Made by a program: the position numbers and the translations under genes. Below are positions 19,993-31,520 of a stretch of 64,000 nt of DNA, one piece after another. Under the pieces are notes generated by a model. The model was not told the DNA's origin and searched no databases. It saw only the letters and a program-made list of their open reading frames with translations. This DNA is from Leisingera sp. ANG-M1 (GTDB lineage Bacteria; Pseudomonadota; Alphaproteobacteria; Rhodobacterales; Rhodobacteraceae), in contig NZ_JWLC01000008.1 of assembly GCF_000813745.1 (NCBI RefSeq), positions 335,604-399,603 of the forward strand, in the 5' to 3' direction. Position 1 is the stretch's first letter. Every line of letters starts with the position of its first letter.

Positions 19993-20498
19993 CCGTGCGA
20001 CCTGACTTCAGCAGCTACCCCGCAATTTGCGGTTTAGATGGGATCGACCTGTCAGCGCAAAACCCGGAGGCCTTTGAGGTCTTTGGTGCGCTGGCGCCCA
20101 GGATCGGCGCGGTGGCATCTGAGGACAGGCATCATGTGAAGGGGAGCGCACCGTCTAAGAAAAGAGCCCGGATTGAGCGGTTGGCTTTTGCCGGGATGAC
20201 GGCAGACGAGGTTTATATCTTCCTTTTCCGGGCAACGGCAACAGCGCAGGAGGCTTGGGATAGATCCCAACACTTCTGGGGCAGGCTCTACAACTGGATG
20301 ACCGGGCCGGCAAAGGCACATATCGAAGTGCCTGGCCATTTGCTGATCCGTATGTTTGAGGAGACCGCAGGAGAAGCACCGTATTTTCTGCAGCCGGGCT
20401 GCACATACCAGCTCCGTCTCGACTATGCCGAGGCCTTTGCAGATTTGTACAAAACCCCTTATGAGGCGGAAACGCTCCGCAAAAAGATGACTCCATGA
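19989..20498 (+). CDS. Unknown protein inside the suf operon
   Basis: About 167-169 aa. Starts at a TTG overlapping the iscR stop or at the GTG at 19995; its stop overlaps the next start (ATGA). No motif is recognised. It has no signal peptide or membrane segment. A central basic stretch (SAPSKKRARIERLAF) is followed by aromatic-rich EVYIFLFRATATAQEAWD and HFWGRLYNWMTG. Its GC content and codon choice look slightly lower than its neighbours. Its coupling to both iscR and a cysteine desulfurase suggests a role in, or co-regulation with, Fe-S assembly, but this is inference from position only. Confidence 0.65.
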   Translation: MTVRPDFSSYPAICGLDGIDLSAQNPEAFEVFGALAPRIGAVASEDRHHVKGSAPSKKRARIERLAFAGMTADEVYIFLFRATATAQEAWDRSQHFWGRLYNWMTGPAKAHIEVPGHLLIRMFEETAGEAPYFLQPGCTYQLRLDYAEAFADLYKTPYEAETLRKKMTP

Positions 20499-21538
20499 CT
20501 CGTGTTTATCTCGATCATAACGCTACTGCACTGCTTCGCCCCGAAGCCAGGGATGCAATAATTGCGGCGATGGACGTTTGCGGCAACCCGTCGTCGGTCC
20601 ATGCCGAGGGCCGGGCTGCCAAGGCAATGGTTGAAAGGGCGCGGGCGCAGATTGCAGCGGCTTTCGGAGCAGATGGTGCGGACATTGTTTTCACCTCGGG
20701 ATCCACCGAGGGCGCTTCGCTAGCGCTGTCGGGACGCGGCCTGCATGGGGCGCCGGTCGAGCATGATGCGGTGCGTGCTTGGACCGTTGAAGACTTGGCC
20801 GTGAATAGTGATGGCGCTGTCACTGTCACCGCTCCGGGGCAGTCGGCTGTGCAACTGGCAAATTCCGAAACGGGCATTGTACAGCGCCTTCCGGAAGGGC
20901 TGGCTGTAACAGATGCGACACAGGCCTTTGGCAAATTGCCGGTGGCTTTCAATTGGATGGGCGCCGAAATGGCCATGATTTCGGCCCACAAGCTGGGCGG
21001 ACCTAAAGGCATCGGTGCGGTTGTCATCAAACGCGGCACCGATCTGCCCGCTCAGATCAAAGGCGGAGGCCAGGAAATGGGGCGCCGCTCCGGCACCGAA
21101 AATGTCATTGGAATCGCGGGCTTCGGGGCCGCAGCTGAAGCCGCGGCAAAAGATCTGGCGAATGGCGTCTGGGATAGGGTTGCAGAACTTAGAAATATTC
21201 TAGAAAAGGCTCTTGTGGCTGGCACAAACCATACTATTTTTGTCGGGAAGGATCAGAAGCGGCTGCCGAACACTTTGTGTTTTGCGACACCAGGCTGGAA
21301 AGGCGAAACCCAGGTCATGCAGATGGACCTCGCAGGTTTTGCGATCAGCGCGGGCAGCGCCTGTTCCTCCGGCAAGGTGCGCGGCAGCGCGGTGCTGACC
21401 GCTATGGGATATGGCGAGGCCACAGCCCAAAGCGCAGTGCGCGTGTCGCTGGGGCCGGAGACGACGGAAGAAGATGTGCTGCGCTTTGCCGATGCGTGGC
21501 TGCAGAAAGAAAAGAAACATCGCGCCCGCGCGGCGTGA
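20495..21538 (+). CDS. Cysteine desulfurase (NifS/IscS-like, class V aminotransferase)
   Basis: 347 aa. Provides persulfide sulfur from cysteine for Fe-S clusters using pyridoxal phosphate. The start [17 protein letters not shown] is typical. The PLP lysine is Lys166 in [14 protein letters not shown], and the mobile-loop cysteine is Cys290 in [16 protein letters not shown], which marks group I (IscS/NifS) enzymes. It is shorter than E. coli IscS (about 404 aa) and lacks its extended C-terminus. It overlaps the upstream unknown gene by ATGA and precedes sufB by 14 nt. A separate SufS lies at the operon end, so the operon encodes two desulfurases. Confidence 0.9.
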   Translation: MTRVYLDHNATALLRPEARDAIIAAMDVCGNPSSVHAEGRAAKAMVERARAQIAAAFGADGADIVFTSGSTEGASLALSGRGLHGAPVEHDAVRAWTVEDLAVNSDGAVTVTAPGQSAVQLANSETGIVQRLPEGLAVTDATQAFGKLPVAFNWMGAEMAMISAHKLGGPKGIGAVVIKRGTDLPAQIKGGGQEMGRRSGTENVIGIAGFGAAAEAAAKDLANGVWDRVAELRNILEKALVAGTNHTIFVGKDQKRLPNTLCFATPGWKGETQVMQMDLAGFAISAGSACSSGKVRGSAVLTAMGYGEATAQSAVRVSLGPETTEEDVLRFADAWLQKEKKHRARAA

Positions 21539-21552
21539 GTCAGGAGAAGACA

Positions 21553-23076
<1,524 letters not shown>

Positions 23077-23114
23077 TGGCAGGCCCCTGGGCATCACCGC
23101 AAGGAGGCAAGAGC

Positions 23115-23429
23115 ATGATCGTCACAACGACCAACAGCGTCGAGGGCTACCAGATTGCCGAATACAAAGGCATCGTGGTGGGCGAGGCGATCATGGGCGC
23201 CAATGTTGTGCGCGATGTCTTTGCTTCGATCACCGACATCGTTGGGGGCCGCTCCGGGGCTTATGAGAGCAAACTGCAGGACGCGCGTGAAACTGCGCTG
23301 GCAGAACTGGAAGACCGCGCCCGCGCCAAAGGTGCGAACGCCGTGGTTGGCGTAGATCTGGATTACGAAGTGGTCGGGCAGTCCATGCTGATGGTCTCGG
23401 CCAGCGGCACCGCGGTGGTGCTGGGATAG
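23115..23429 (+). CDS. YbjQ/UPF0145 family protein
   Basis: 104 aa, start with a strong GGAGG ribosome-binding site. Family motifs visible: [52 protein letters not shown] and [15 protein letters not shown]. The family (PF01906) forms pentamers and has been proposed to bind metals, but its role is unproven. Here it is placed between sufB and sufC, which suggests a link to Fe-S assembly or metal handling in this lineage. No cysteines are present. Confidence 0.9.
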   Translation: MIVTTTNSVEGYQIAEYKGIVVGEAIMGANVVRDVFASITDIVGGRSGAYESKLQDARETALAELEDRARAKGANAVVGVDLDYEVVGQSMLMVSASGTAVVLG

Positions 23430-23503
23430 GAATGAAACGGCCCGATGGGCCTTGGGAATATCGCGGGCAGATGCGCCTGCAAGACATGTGAGACGAGGAA
23501 AAA

Positions 23504-24262
23504 ATGCTCGAAATCAAAAACCTGCAAGTCAAACTGGAAGATGAAGACAAGCAGATCCTGAAAGGTCTGGACCTGAAGGTCGAGGCTGGCAAGGTGCACG
23601 CCATCATGGGCCCGAACGGCTCGGGCAAGTCGACCCTGTCTTATGTGCTGTCGGGCCGTGACGGTTATGAAGTTACCGAAGGCTCTGCCACTCTGGAAGG
23701 CGAAGACATCCTGGAGCTGGAGCCGGAAGAGCGCGCAGCGGCGGGCATGTTCCTGGCATTCCAGTACCCTGTGGAAATTCCCGGCGTCGGCAACATGACC
23801 TTCCTGCGCACTGCGGTGAACGCGCAGCGCAAAGCCCGCGGCGAGGAGGAACTTTCGGCTTCCGACTTCCTGAAAGAAGTGCGTGCCAAGGCCAAGACGC
23901 TCAAGATCGACGCCGACATGCTGAAGCGCCCGGTCAACGTGGGCTTCTCCGGTGGCGAGAAAAAGCGCAACGAGATCCTGCAGATGGCAATGCTCGAGCC
24001 TAAGCTCTGCATCCTGGATGAGACCGACTCCGGCCTCGATGTGGACGCGATGAAGCTGGTGGCCGAAGGCGTCAACGCGCTGCGCGACGAAGGCCGCGGC
24101 TTCCTGGTGATCACCCACTACCAGCGTCTGCTGGACCACATCAAACCGGACGTAGTGCACATTCTGGCCAATGGCCGCATCGTCAAGACCGGCGGCCCCG
24201 AGTTGGCGCTGGAAGTGGAAAACAACGGTTATGCCGGCATCCTGGCCGAGGTGGACGCGTAA
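23504..24262 (+). CDS. sufC: Fe-S cluster assembly ATPase SufC
   Basis: 252 aa ABC-type ATPase that drives conformational change in the SufBC2D scaffold. Walker A is GPNGSGKST, the signature is VGFSGGEKKRNEILQMA, Walker B is CILDETDSGLDVDA, and the switch His lies in LVITHYQR. The FSGGEKKRNEI signature is specific to SufC. Its stop overlaps the sufD start (TAATG), so the two are coupled. Confidence 0.97.
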   Translation: MLEIKNLQVKLEDEDKQILKGLDLKVEAGKVHAIMGPNGSGKSTLSYVLSGRDGYEVTEGSATLEGEDILELEPEERAAAGMFLAFQYPVEIPGVGNMTFLRTAVNAQRKARGEEELSASDFLKEVRAKAKTLKIDADMLKRPVNVGFSGGEKKRNEILQMAMLEPKLCILDETDSGLDVDAMKLVAEGVNALRDEGRGFLVITHYQRLLDHIKPDVVHILANGRIVKTGGPELALEVENNGYAGILAEVDA

Positions 24263-25542
24263 TGGCACTGGCTGAAGCAAAGCAAACCGCAACCGAAGCG
24301 CGGTTGTCCGGCTTGGGTCTGCCGGAAGGCGGATGCCTGAAAGCTGCCCGCCAGGCCGCTCTGTCGCGGGTTCAGACCATGGGCCTGCCGAGCCGCCGCG
24401 ATGAGTATTGGAAGTACACGCGCCCGGACACGCTGGTTCAGGCAGAGGCGCCTAAGGCTGCTCTGTTCGAGGCGGATGAGGCGCCGATGTTTGACGCTTT
24501 TGAGCGGCTGAACATCGTGTTTGTCGACGGCGTCTTTGATCAAGAAGCCTCTGACGATCTGGCCCTGGAAGGTTTGTCTATCGACCGCCTCGAGGATATC
24601 TGCTGCAAAGATATTCATTGGGCCAAAGACTTGTACGGTGTTCTTGAGGCGCGGGGCCAAACCCCGGTCGAGCGCCCGCTGGCAGCGCTGAACACTGCCT
24701 TTGCATCAGATGGCGTGGCGATCCGGGTGACCGGCAAAGTCTCTAAACCAATCAACTTCACCTATGTGCATTCGGATGAGAATTCCGATGCGATCCTGCA
24801 TCATGTGATCCGGGTGGAAAGCGGCGCCGAGGTTACGATCCTGGAGAATGGCCCGGCCGCTTCGCGTTTCAACAAGTGCATGGAAATCGACGTCGCCGAT
24901 GGTGGCAAGCTGCACCTGGTGCGCGCCCAAGGCCGCGATCATAAGCGCCGCGCAGCCACCCATCTGTTTGCCCGGCTGGGAACAGAGTCTGTGTTCAAGT
25001 CCTTCACGCTGACTGTGAACGGCGTGCTGACCCGCAATGAAGCGGTGATCGAGCTGACCGGCGATGATGCCGTTGCCCATATTGCAGGCGCCTGCGTCGG
25101 CGATGGCGACTTCCACCACGATGATACTGTCTTTATCACACATGACGCGGTGAACTGCGAAAGCCGTCAGGTGTTCAAGAAGGTGCTGCGCAACGGTGCG
25201 ACCGGTGTGTTTCAGGGTAAGATCCTGGTGAAGGAAGGCGCGCAAAAGACTGACGGGTATCAGATTTCCCAGTCTTTGCTGCTGGACGACGACAGCCAGT
25301 TCCTGGCCAAGCCCGAGCTGGAGATCTATGCCGATGACGTGGCCTGTTCGCATGGCTCGACGTCTGGTGCGATTGACGAAGAAGGCCTCTTTTACCTGCG
25401 ATCGCGCGGGGTTCCGCTGGCGGAGGCCACCGACCTGATGACACTGGCCTTCCTGGCCGAAGCGGTGGAAGAGATCGAGGATCCTGAAATCGCTGCAGAC
25501 ATCGTGTCCCGCCTCGAAGGCTGGCTGGCCCGGCGCCGCTGA
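24262..25542 (+). CDS. sufD: Fe-S cluster assembly protein SufD
   Basis: 426 aa. Partner of SufB in SufBC2D. SufBD-type beta-helix core: VFQGKILVKEGAQKTDGYQISQSLLLDDDSQFLAKPELEIYADDVACSHGSTSG. The conserved His of the ACSHGST motif, which sits at the SufB-SufD interface, is present. The N-terminus SRRDEYWKYTRPDTLV is typical for SufD. It overlaps both sufC and the following membrane-protein gene (TGATG-type junctions), marking a tightly coupled operon. Confidence 0.95.
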   Translation: MALAEAKQTATEARLSGLGLPEGGCLKAARQAALSRVQTMGLPSRRDEYWKYTRPDTLVQAEAPKAALFEADEAPMFDAFERLNIVFVDGVFDQEASDDLALEGLSIDRLEDICCKDIHWAKDLYGVLEARGQTPVERPLAALNTAFASDGVAIRVTGKVSKPINFTYVHSDENSDAILHHVIRVESGAEVTILENGPAASRFNKCMEIDVADGGKLHLVRAQGRDHKRRAATHLFARLGTESVFKSFTLTVNGVLTRNEAVIELTGDDAVAHIAGACVGDGDFHHDDTVFITHDAVNCESRQVFKKVLRNGATGVFQGKILVKEGAQKTDGYQISQSLLLDDDSQFLAKPELEIYADDVACSHGSTSGAIDEEGLFYLRSRGVPLAEATDLMTLAFLAEAVEEIEDPEIAADIVSRLEGWLARRR

Positions 25543-26027
25543 TGTCCGTCACAACGGATATCCCAGCGACCTACAGGGGGCCGCGCAAAGTGTTTGCGCG
25601 GCTCTTAAGCATGGGAGCGCGTGAAGACCGGCTGCTGATTTTCCTGATCAGCGGCTGTGTTCTGACCTTTGTCGCGCAGATGCCGAAGCTGGCGCGCGAA
25701 GCACATTTGACCGGACAGGAACTGAACATGCTTCTGGGCGGTTCCTTGCTGGGGATTGTCTTCATCGCGCCGCTGCTGCTGTACATGCTGGCGCTTGCCG
25801 CGCATTGGCTGGCCCGGGCTGCCGGCGGCCAGGGGGACGCTTACCGCGCCCGCCTGGCGCTGTTCTGGGCCTTTCTTGCTGCCAGCCCGCTGATGCTGCT
25901 GAACGGTCTTGTCGCAGGTTTCATCGGCTCCGGGGCTGCTTTAAATCTTGTCGGAGCGCTGTGGCTTGCGGCGTTTTTGTGGTTCTGGGTTTCCGGCATG
26001 ATCCAAGGTTACTGGGCAAAACCATGA
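25542..26027 (+). CDS. YIP1-family membrane protein (first of pair)
   Basis: 161 aa with about four membrane helices (residues about 33-50, 62-87, 105-127 and 134-156). It resembles YIP1-family integral membrane proteins. Function is not established. It lies in the suf operon between sufD and a second membrane gene, overlapping both (ATG at 25542 inside the sufD stop; its stop overlaps the next ATG). It has no metal-binding motif that I recognise. Confidence 0.75.
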   Translation: MSVTTDIPATYRGPRKVFARLLSMGAREDRLLIFLISGCVLTFVAQMPKLAREAHLTGQELNMLLGGSLLGIVFIAPLLLYMLALAAHWLARAAGGQGDAYRARLALFWAFLAASPLMLLNGLVAGFIGSGAALNLVGALWLAAFLWFWVSGMIQGYWAKP

Positions 26028-26608
26028 ACGCCTTGGCCGCCTTTGCCCTGCTGACGGTGAAAGACCCGCGGGGAGCCGCGCTGCAGATCCTGGCGAGGGA
26101 CTGGCCGCGTGAAGCGTTGTGGACGGCATTCTTGTTGTCTGCAGTGCTGAGCACTTGTGTCTACACACTGCAGCATATCCTGTTTCCGATCCCGGCAGAG
26201 GCCTCTTTGCCGGTATTCGCGCCCGGTGCGACATTTGCGCTGGTTCTGATCATTCAGATCGGGTTCATTGCCATGCTTTCGGCAACCGGCCGGTGGCTTG
26301 GCGGGGCAGGCAACCTGACGTCGCTCCTCGCTCTGATCACATGGCTGCAATTGCTGCAGGCGGGTATCAATGGCACACTTGTCCTGCTGGCGCTTATTAT
26401 GCCGGTTCTTGCCGGTCTGCTGCAAATCGCGGCAAGCGTCATGGTGTTTTTCATCCTCTTGCATTTTGTCAATGCAGCGCACAAGTTCGGCTCCGTCTGG
26501 CGGTCGCTGGGGGTGGTTCTGATGGCGAGCCTGATCCTGGCGTTTGCCGTTCTCTTCTTTGTGGGCCTGATTGGCCCAGCCAACCTGGGATTGCCCGCAA
26601 ATGTATGA
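26024..26608 (+). CDS. YIP1-family membrane protein (second of pair)
   Basis: 194 aa with about five membrane segments (for example WTAFLLSAVLSTCVYTLQHI, ALVLIIQIGFIAMLSA, and a C-terminal VVLMASLILAFAVLFFVGL). It resembles the YIP1/YckC-type small membrane proteins. The ATG at 26024 overlaps the previous stop (ATGA), and its own stop lies inside the sufS start region, so translation is coupled on both sides. The same frame is open further upstream, but only as a shadow of the first membrane gene. Role in Fe-S assembly unknown. Confidence 0.78.
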   Translation: MNALAAFALLTVKDPRGAALQILARDWPREALWTAFLLSAVLSTCVYTLQHILFPIPAEASLPVFAPGATFALVLIIQIGFIAMLSATGRWLGGAGNLTSLLALITWLQLLQAGINGTLVLLALIMPVLAGLLQIAASVMVFFILLHFVNAAHKFGSVWRSLGVVLMASLILAFAVLFFVGLIGPANLGLPANV

Positions 26609-27821
26609 CCTGGACAAAATCCGCGCCGACTTTCCGATCCTCTCGCGCGAGGTGAACGGGAAACCTCTGACCTATCTGGATAACGGTGCTTCGGCCCAGA
26701 AGCCGCAGGTGGTGATTGACGCGGTAACCAAAGCTTATGCCGAGGAATATTCCAACGTTCATCGCGGCTTGCACTTCCTGTCTAATCTCGCCACCGAGAA
26801 GTATGAAGCCGTACGCAGCACCATTGCCCGCTTCCTGAATGCGGGTGACGAGAACACCATTGTGCTGAACTCCGGCACCACCGAGGGCATCAATCTGGTG
26901 GCTTACGGCTGGGCGATGCCGCGGTTTGAGGCCGGTGACGAGATTGTGCTTTCGGTGATGGAGCATCACGCCAATATCGTGCCCTGGCATTTCCTGCGCG
27001 AACGCCAGGGCGTGGTGCTGAAGTGGGTGGATGTGGCCGACGACGGCAGCCTGGATCCGCAGAAGGTGATCGATGCGATTGGCCCCAAGACGAAGCTGGT
27101 CGCGGTCACTCAGTGTTCCAACGTACTAGGCACCGTGGTGGATGTGAAGACAGTCACTCAGGGTGCCCATGCCAAGGGCGTGCCGGTCATGGTCGACGGC
27201 TCGCAAGGCGCGGTGCATATGCCGGTGGATGTGCAGGACATCGGCTGCGATTTTTACGCGATCACGGGCCACAAGCTTTATGGCCCCTCCGGCTCCGGTG
27301 CGATCTACATCAAGCCTGAGCGCATGGCCGAGATGCGTCCGTTCATTGGCGGCGGCGACATGATCAAGGAGGTCTCCAAGGAAGGGATCATCTACAACGA
27401 CCCGCCAATGAAGTTCGAGGCTGGCACGCCCGGCATCGTGCAGACCATTGGGCTGGGGGTTGCGCTGGAGTATATGATGGAGCTTGGCATGGACAACATC
27501 GCCAAGCATGAAGGAGAGCTGAGAGACTATGCCCTGGAACGGCTGACCGGTTTGAACTGGATCAATGTGCAGGGGCAAGCGCCTGGAAAGGCAGCGATAT
27601 TCAGCTTTACAATGGAAGGCGCGGCGCACGCGCATGACATCTCGACGATCCTCGATAAAAAGGGCGTGGCGGTACGGGCCGGCCACCACTGCGCCGGGCC
27701 GCTGATGGACCACCTGGGCGTCTCAGCCACATGCCGTGCGTCCTTTGGTCTCTACAACACCAAGGATGAGGTCGATACGCTGGTCGACGCGCTGGAGCTG
27801 GCACACGAATTGTTTGCCTGA
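26601..27821 (+). CDS. sufS: Cysteine desulfurase SufS
   Basis: 406 aa, group II desulfurase supplying sulfur to the Suf scaffold. N-terminus LDKIRADFPILSREVNGKPL, then YLDNGASAQKPQVVID. The PLP lysine is in AITGHKLYGPSGSGAIYIK, and the active cysteine in RAGHHCAGPLMDHLGVSATCRASFGLYN, the short-loop form typical of SufS. The start at 26601 overlaps the upstream membrane gene by 8 nt. It is the last gene of the operon, followed by a clear terminator. No sufE, sufU or sufA is seen in the window. Confidence 0.96.
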   Translation: MYDLDKIRADFPILSREVNGKPLTYLDNGASAQKPQVVIDAVTKAYAEEYSNVHRGLHFLSNLATEKYEAVRSTIARFLNAGDENTIVLNSGTTEGINLVAYGWAMPRFEAGDEIVLSVMEHHANIVPWHFLRERQGVVLKWVDVADDGSLDPQKVIDAIGPKTKLVAVTQCSNVLGTVVDVKTVTQGAHAKGVPVMVDGSQGAVHMPVDVQDIGCDFYAITGHKLYGPSGSGAIYIKPERMAEMRPFIGGGDMIKEVSKEGIIYNDPPMKFEAGTPGIVQTIGLGVALEYMMELGMDNIAKHEGELRDYALERLTGLNWINVQGQAPGKAAIFSFTMEGAAHAHDISTILDKKGVAVRAGHHCAGPLMDHLGVSATCRASFGLYNTKDEVDTLVDALELAHELFA

Positions 27822-27841
27822 TACCGGCAAGCAGAAATACG

Positions 27842-27872
27842 AAAACGGCGCCTCGACCGGCGCCGTTTTTTC
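27842..27872 (+). terminator. Terminator of the suf operon
   Basis: AACGGCGCC / GGCGCCGTT hairpin with loop TCGACC, followed by TTTTT, 23 nt after the sufS stop. Confidence 0.9.
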
Positions 27873-27887
27873 TATTGAAATCAAGTT

Positions 27888-28553
27888 TTAGCCTTGGATC
27901 TTGTCCGCCCTCAGCGGGCAGGACAGGTATACCCCGAACTCCTTGCCTACATCGCAGCTGACCCTCGCGTGAACTTTACCCTGACGGTCCAAGAAACGCT
28001 GGCTGTCCTCCACCGGGAAAATGCCCTCGTGCCAGATGTTAGGGTGGATATAGAGCCCCTTGGACCCGTCGCACCAGAAGGCCACAACCTTTTCCGGTTT
28101 CAGGTCATCCCCGGGCAGGGCCGCGGGAATGATGAAGGGCTTGTTGTCCAGCGGATAGAACAGCTGGCCGCCATCGGGGTGATAGTTCATGTGCCACAGC
28201 AGCACCTGATCCCGCGGCGCGGTCTGCTCGGCAACCTGCGCCTTCTGCGGGTCGGTGGACCAGCCCAGCACATAGTTGCCGTTGACCGCTTCGTTCTCAC
28301 CATAGAGCACATCACCGCGCCAATCGCCGCGGAAGGTGCCCTCGACCCAGCCTGCCTCGTCTCCGGTGCCATCGTCGATAGGACGCCAGCCCTGAGCAGG
28401 CCATTGCACGATTTCGATCTCGAAGTTCTCAGGATCATCGACCAGACAGCCATAGCCTTTGACGCTTTCGTCGGTCGCCCGGATCAGCGGCACCTCGTGC
28501 CAGGGCAGAGAGGGCTTGGAGCTGGCTTCAAAGATATACTCTGGAGCGCTCAT
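27888..28553 (-). CDS. Ureidoglycolate lyase (AllA)-like protein in the tmp operon
   Basis: 221 aa. A cupin-type protein resembling the AllA/ureidoglycolate lyase family: MSAPEYIFEASSKPSLPWHEVPLIRATD, then MNYHPDGGQLFYPLDNKPFIIPAA and GLYIHPNIWHEGIFP, which echo the AllA active-site strands. It lacks neighbours for allantoin breakdown; instead it is the third gene of an operon with tmpA and tmpB, its ATG overlapping the tmpB stop (ATGA). A longer frame starts at 28610, but 28553 fits the overlap and family length. Its true reaction is unknown: it may process a product or by-product of phosphonate breakdown. Family call moderately confident. Confidence 0.75.
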   Translation of the reverse strand: MSAPEYIFEASSKPSLPWHEVPLIRATDESVKGYGCLVDDPENFEIEIVQWPAQGWRPIDDGTGDEAGWVEGTFRGDWRGDVLYGENEAVNGNYVLGWSTDPQKAQVAEQTAPRDQVLLWHMNYHPDGGQLFYPLDNKPFIIPAALPGDDLKPEKVVAFWCDGSKGLYIHPNIWHEGIFPVEDSQRFLDRQGKVHARVSCDVGKEFGVYLSCPLRADKIQG

Positions 28554-29146
28554 GCCTTGGCCCCCATATGCTTGTCGACCATCCGCTGCACCATCGGTGC
28601 AAAGTGCCAATAGTCCGGCGTTTCCATATCCGCACGCTTGCCGGCCTCATCCAAGTAGCGCACAGCGATGATCTGCTTGAGGTTCGGGTTCTTCTCCATC
28701 TCGGCAACTTCCTCGGCATTCATCGGCCCGCCTTGCAGGTTCAACGAATGAATGGAAGCCTCTGATAAACGGTTGAAATATTCCGGCTTGGTGGCGCATA
28801 GATAGCGTTTCGCCGCCACGTGGTAGCGCACGCAATCGGTAATTACTGAGGGGAAGAACTGCTCCAGCACCTCGGCGCCGGCTTCCTCGTGAAACCGGTC
28901 CTCGGTGTCATCCATGGAGAAGGTGCCGAACTCGCTGGTGAAATGGCCGATATCGTGGAGCAGAGCCCCAACGATGATCTCTTCCGGCTGGCCGTTTGTC
29001 TCGGCAATAGTGGCGCCCTGCAGCATATGCTCGGTCATGGTGACCGGTTCGCCCAGGTATTCCTCATCGCCGCGGCGGTCGAAGATGTCGCCGATGAAGG
29101 CGACAATATTGTCCTGGGTCAGCTTGCTGAAATCCGGCTTGCTCAT
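28550..29146 (-). CDS. tmpB: HD-domain diiron oxygenase TmpB (1-hydroxy-2-trimethylaminoethylphosphonate dioxygenase)
   Basis: 198 aa. The residues that bind the mixed-valent diiron centre and substrate in its relative PhnZ are all present and evenly offset: Tyr30, Glu33, His40, His64-Asp65 (LLHDIGH), His68, His86, His109 and Asp166. PhnZ-type enzymes cleave the C-P bond of hydroxyphosphonates with O2. Next to a TauD-type gene resembling TmpA, this protein best fits TmpB, which turns 1-hydroxy-2-trimethylaminoethylphosphonate into glycine betaine and phosphate. Gap to tmpA is 3 nt, and it overlaps the AllA-like gene. Databases often call this family simply HD domain protein. Confidence 0.85.
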   Translation of the reverse strand: MSKPDFSKLTQDNIVAFIGDIFDRRGDEEYLGEPVTMTEHMLQGATIAETNGQPEEIIVGALLHDIGHFTSEFGTFSMDDTEDRFHEEAGAEVLEQFFPSVITDCVRYHVAAKRYLCATKPEYFNRLSEASIHSLNLQGGPMNAEEVAEMEKNPNLKQIIAVRYLDEAGKRADMETPDYWHFAPMVQRMVDKHMGAKA

Positions 29147-29149
29147 GGT

Positions 29150-30337
<1,188 letters not shown>

Positions 30338-30369
30338 TCAAGAGAACGACGGAAATCGGGGTTTGAGAG

Positions 30370-30382
30370 TTAGGTTTTCTAA
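30370..30382 (+). promoter_or_regulatory. Palindrome over the LysR gene start, candidate operator
   Basis: TTAG-GTTTT-CTAA spans the ribosome-binding region and first base of the divergent LysR gene. Its position suits autoregulation and control of tmpA, whose start lies about 90 nt away. This is a guess from symmetry. Confidence 0.35.
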
Positions 30383-31251
30383 TGGCTAAGAAAGTCACCA
30401 AACAGGGGCTTCCGCCGCTCGATTGGCTCAAGGTTTTTGAGGCCGCGGGCCGCCATGGAAGCTTCACTGCTGCGGCGGAGGAATTCGGTGCAACACAAGC
30501 CGCGGTCAGTCAGCGGATTCGCAACCTGGAGGCCTGGCTGGGCCGTCAGCTCTTCATCCGCTCGGCGCGCGGTGTCGCGCTGACCGTGGATGGAGAGAGC
30601 TATCTTCCTCTTGTTCATGATTCGCTGCGAACGCTGGAGCAGGGGACTGAGAACATCTTTGGCCAAAGCATCCGGGAATTGCGGATCGCTGCCTTGCCTT
30701 CGCACCTGGAAATGCTGTTGCTGCCGCGGCTTGCCGCCTTCGCGCGCGAATATCCTGACCTGCGCTTGGTCACTGAAACCGTTCCCAAAAGGCTGGAGTT
30801 TGAGGCGGCGGACAGTGCTTTGCACATCCGGTACGGCCGCGGTGGCTGGGACGGGCGCGAAGGTGTGCTATTGGCGAACGAGGTTCTGCAGCCTATGGCG
30901 ATGCCCGGTCTGGCTTCGAATTGGCGTGATCTTCCAGCGATCGAACTGCGCGGTGAGCGGCCAGGTTGGGCGGAGTGGGCACGGGTAACAGGAGAGGCGG
31001 AACCGGAGGCGGGGCCAGTGTCCGTTGATTCCATGGCCCATGCCTTGCGGGCGGCGCGGTTGGGACTGGGGGTTGTTCTGGGGTCCAAGGCACTGGCTGC
31101 AAACCTGCTGCAAACAAGGCAGCTGCAATGCGCCGAGGCGCCGGAACTGGCAACAGTAGACGGTTATTGGCTGACTTGGCCGCCGAGTCTTGGAAAGTCT
31201 TCCCGGCAGAAGGCGCTTCTGGATGCACTCAGGAAGGCGCTGCAGGAGTAA
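30382..31251 (+). CDS. LysR-family regulator (GcvA-like), divergent from tmpA
   Basis: 289 aa. The N-terminal winged helix PLDWLKVFEAAGRHGSFTAAAEEFGATQAAVSQRIRNLE is typical of the GcvA subgroup, followed by a LysR substrate-binding domain. It is divergent from the tmpA-tmpB-AllA-like operon across 98 nt, the classical arrangement for a LysR regulator and its target. It is therefore the best candidate for sensing 2-trimethylaminoethylphosphonate or a breakdown product. The effector is not known. Confidence 0.88.
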   Translation: MAKKVTKQGLPPLDWLKVFEAAGRHGSFTAAAEEFGATQAAVSQRIRNLEAWLGRQLFIRSARGVALTVDGESYLPLVHDSLRTLEQGTENIFGQSIRELRIAALPSHLEMLLLPRLAAFAREYPDLRLVTETVPKRLEFEAADSALHIRYGRGGWDGREGVLLANEVLQPMAMPGLASNWRDLPAIELRGERPGWAEWARVTGEAEPEAGPVSVDSMAHALRAARLGLGVVLGSKALAANLLQTRQLQCAEAPELATVDGYWLTWPPSLGKSSRQKALLDALRKALQE

Positions 31252-31274
31252 TCTCTTCAGAACTGGGCAGGAAT

Positions 31275-31351
31275 TGGCGCACCCATGAGGATTCGAACCT
31301 CAGACCTCTGCCTTCGGAGGGCAGCGCTCTATCCAGCTGAGCTATGGGTGC
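31275..31351 (-). tRNA. tRNA-Arg(CCG)
   Basis: On the minus strand a 77-nt cloverleaf runs from GCACCCA to TGGGTGC, discriminator G and encoded CCA. The anticodon loop is CTCCGAA, giving anticodon CCG. D arm AGCTCAGCTGGATAGAGC and T arm GGTTCGAATCC are canonical. Confidence 0.95.
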
Positions 31352-31520
31352 GTCGTTAGGCCGGGGTATAACCGCGCTTGCTCACCTCTGCAACGGGAAA
31401 AACTGCCTGTTTCCAATTTCATGACGTGAGCGTGCAGCAGAGCGCCAAATGCCGGATCGGGAAAAGTAGAAAGCCTGCAGCAGGACGTGCAGGCTTGCAT
31501 TTTTGCAATGGTAGGAGGGG

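Noticed and set aside
27888-28553. Allantoin/ureide pathway assignment for the AllA-like gene
   Set aside because: No allantoin genes nearby; the operon partners are phosphonate oxygenases.
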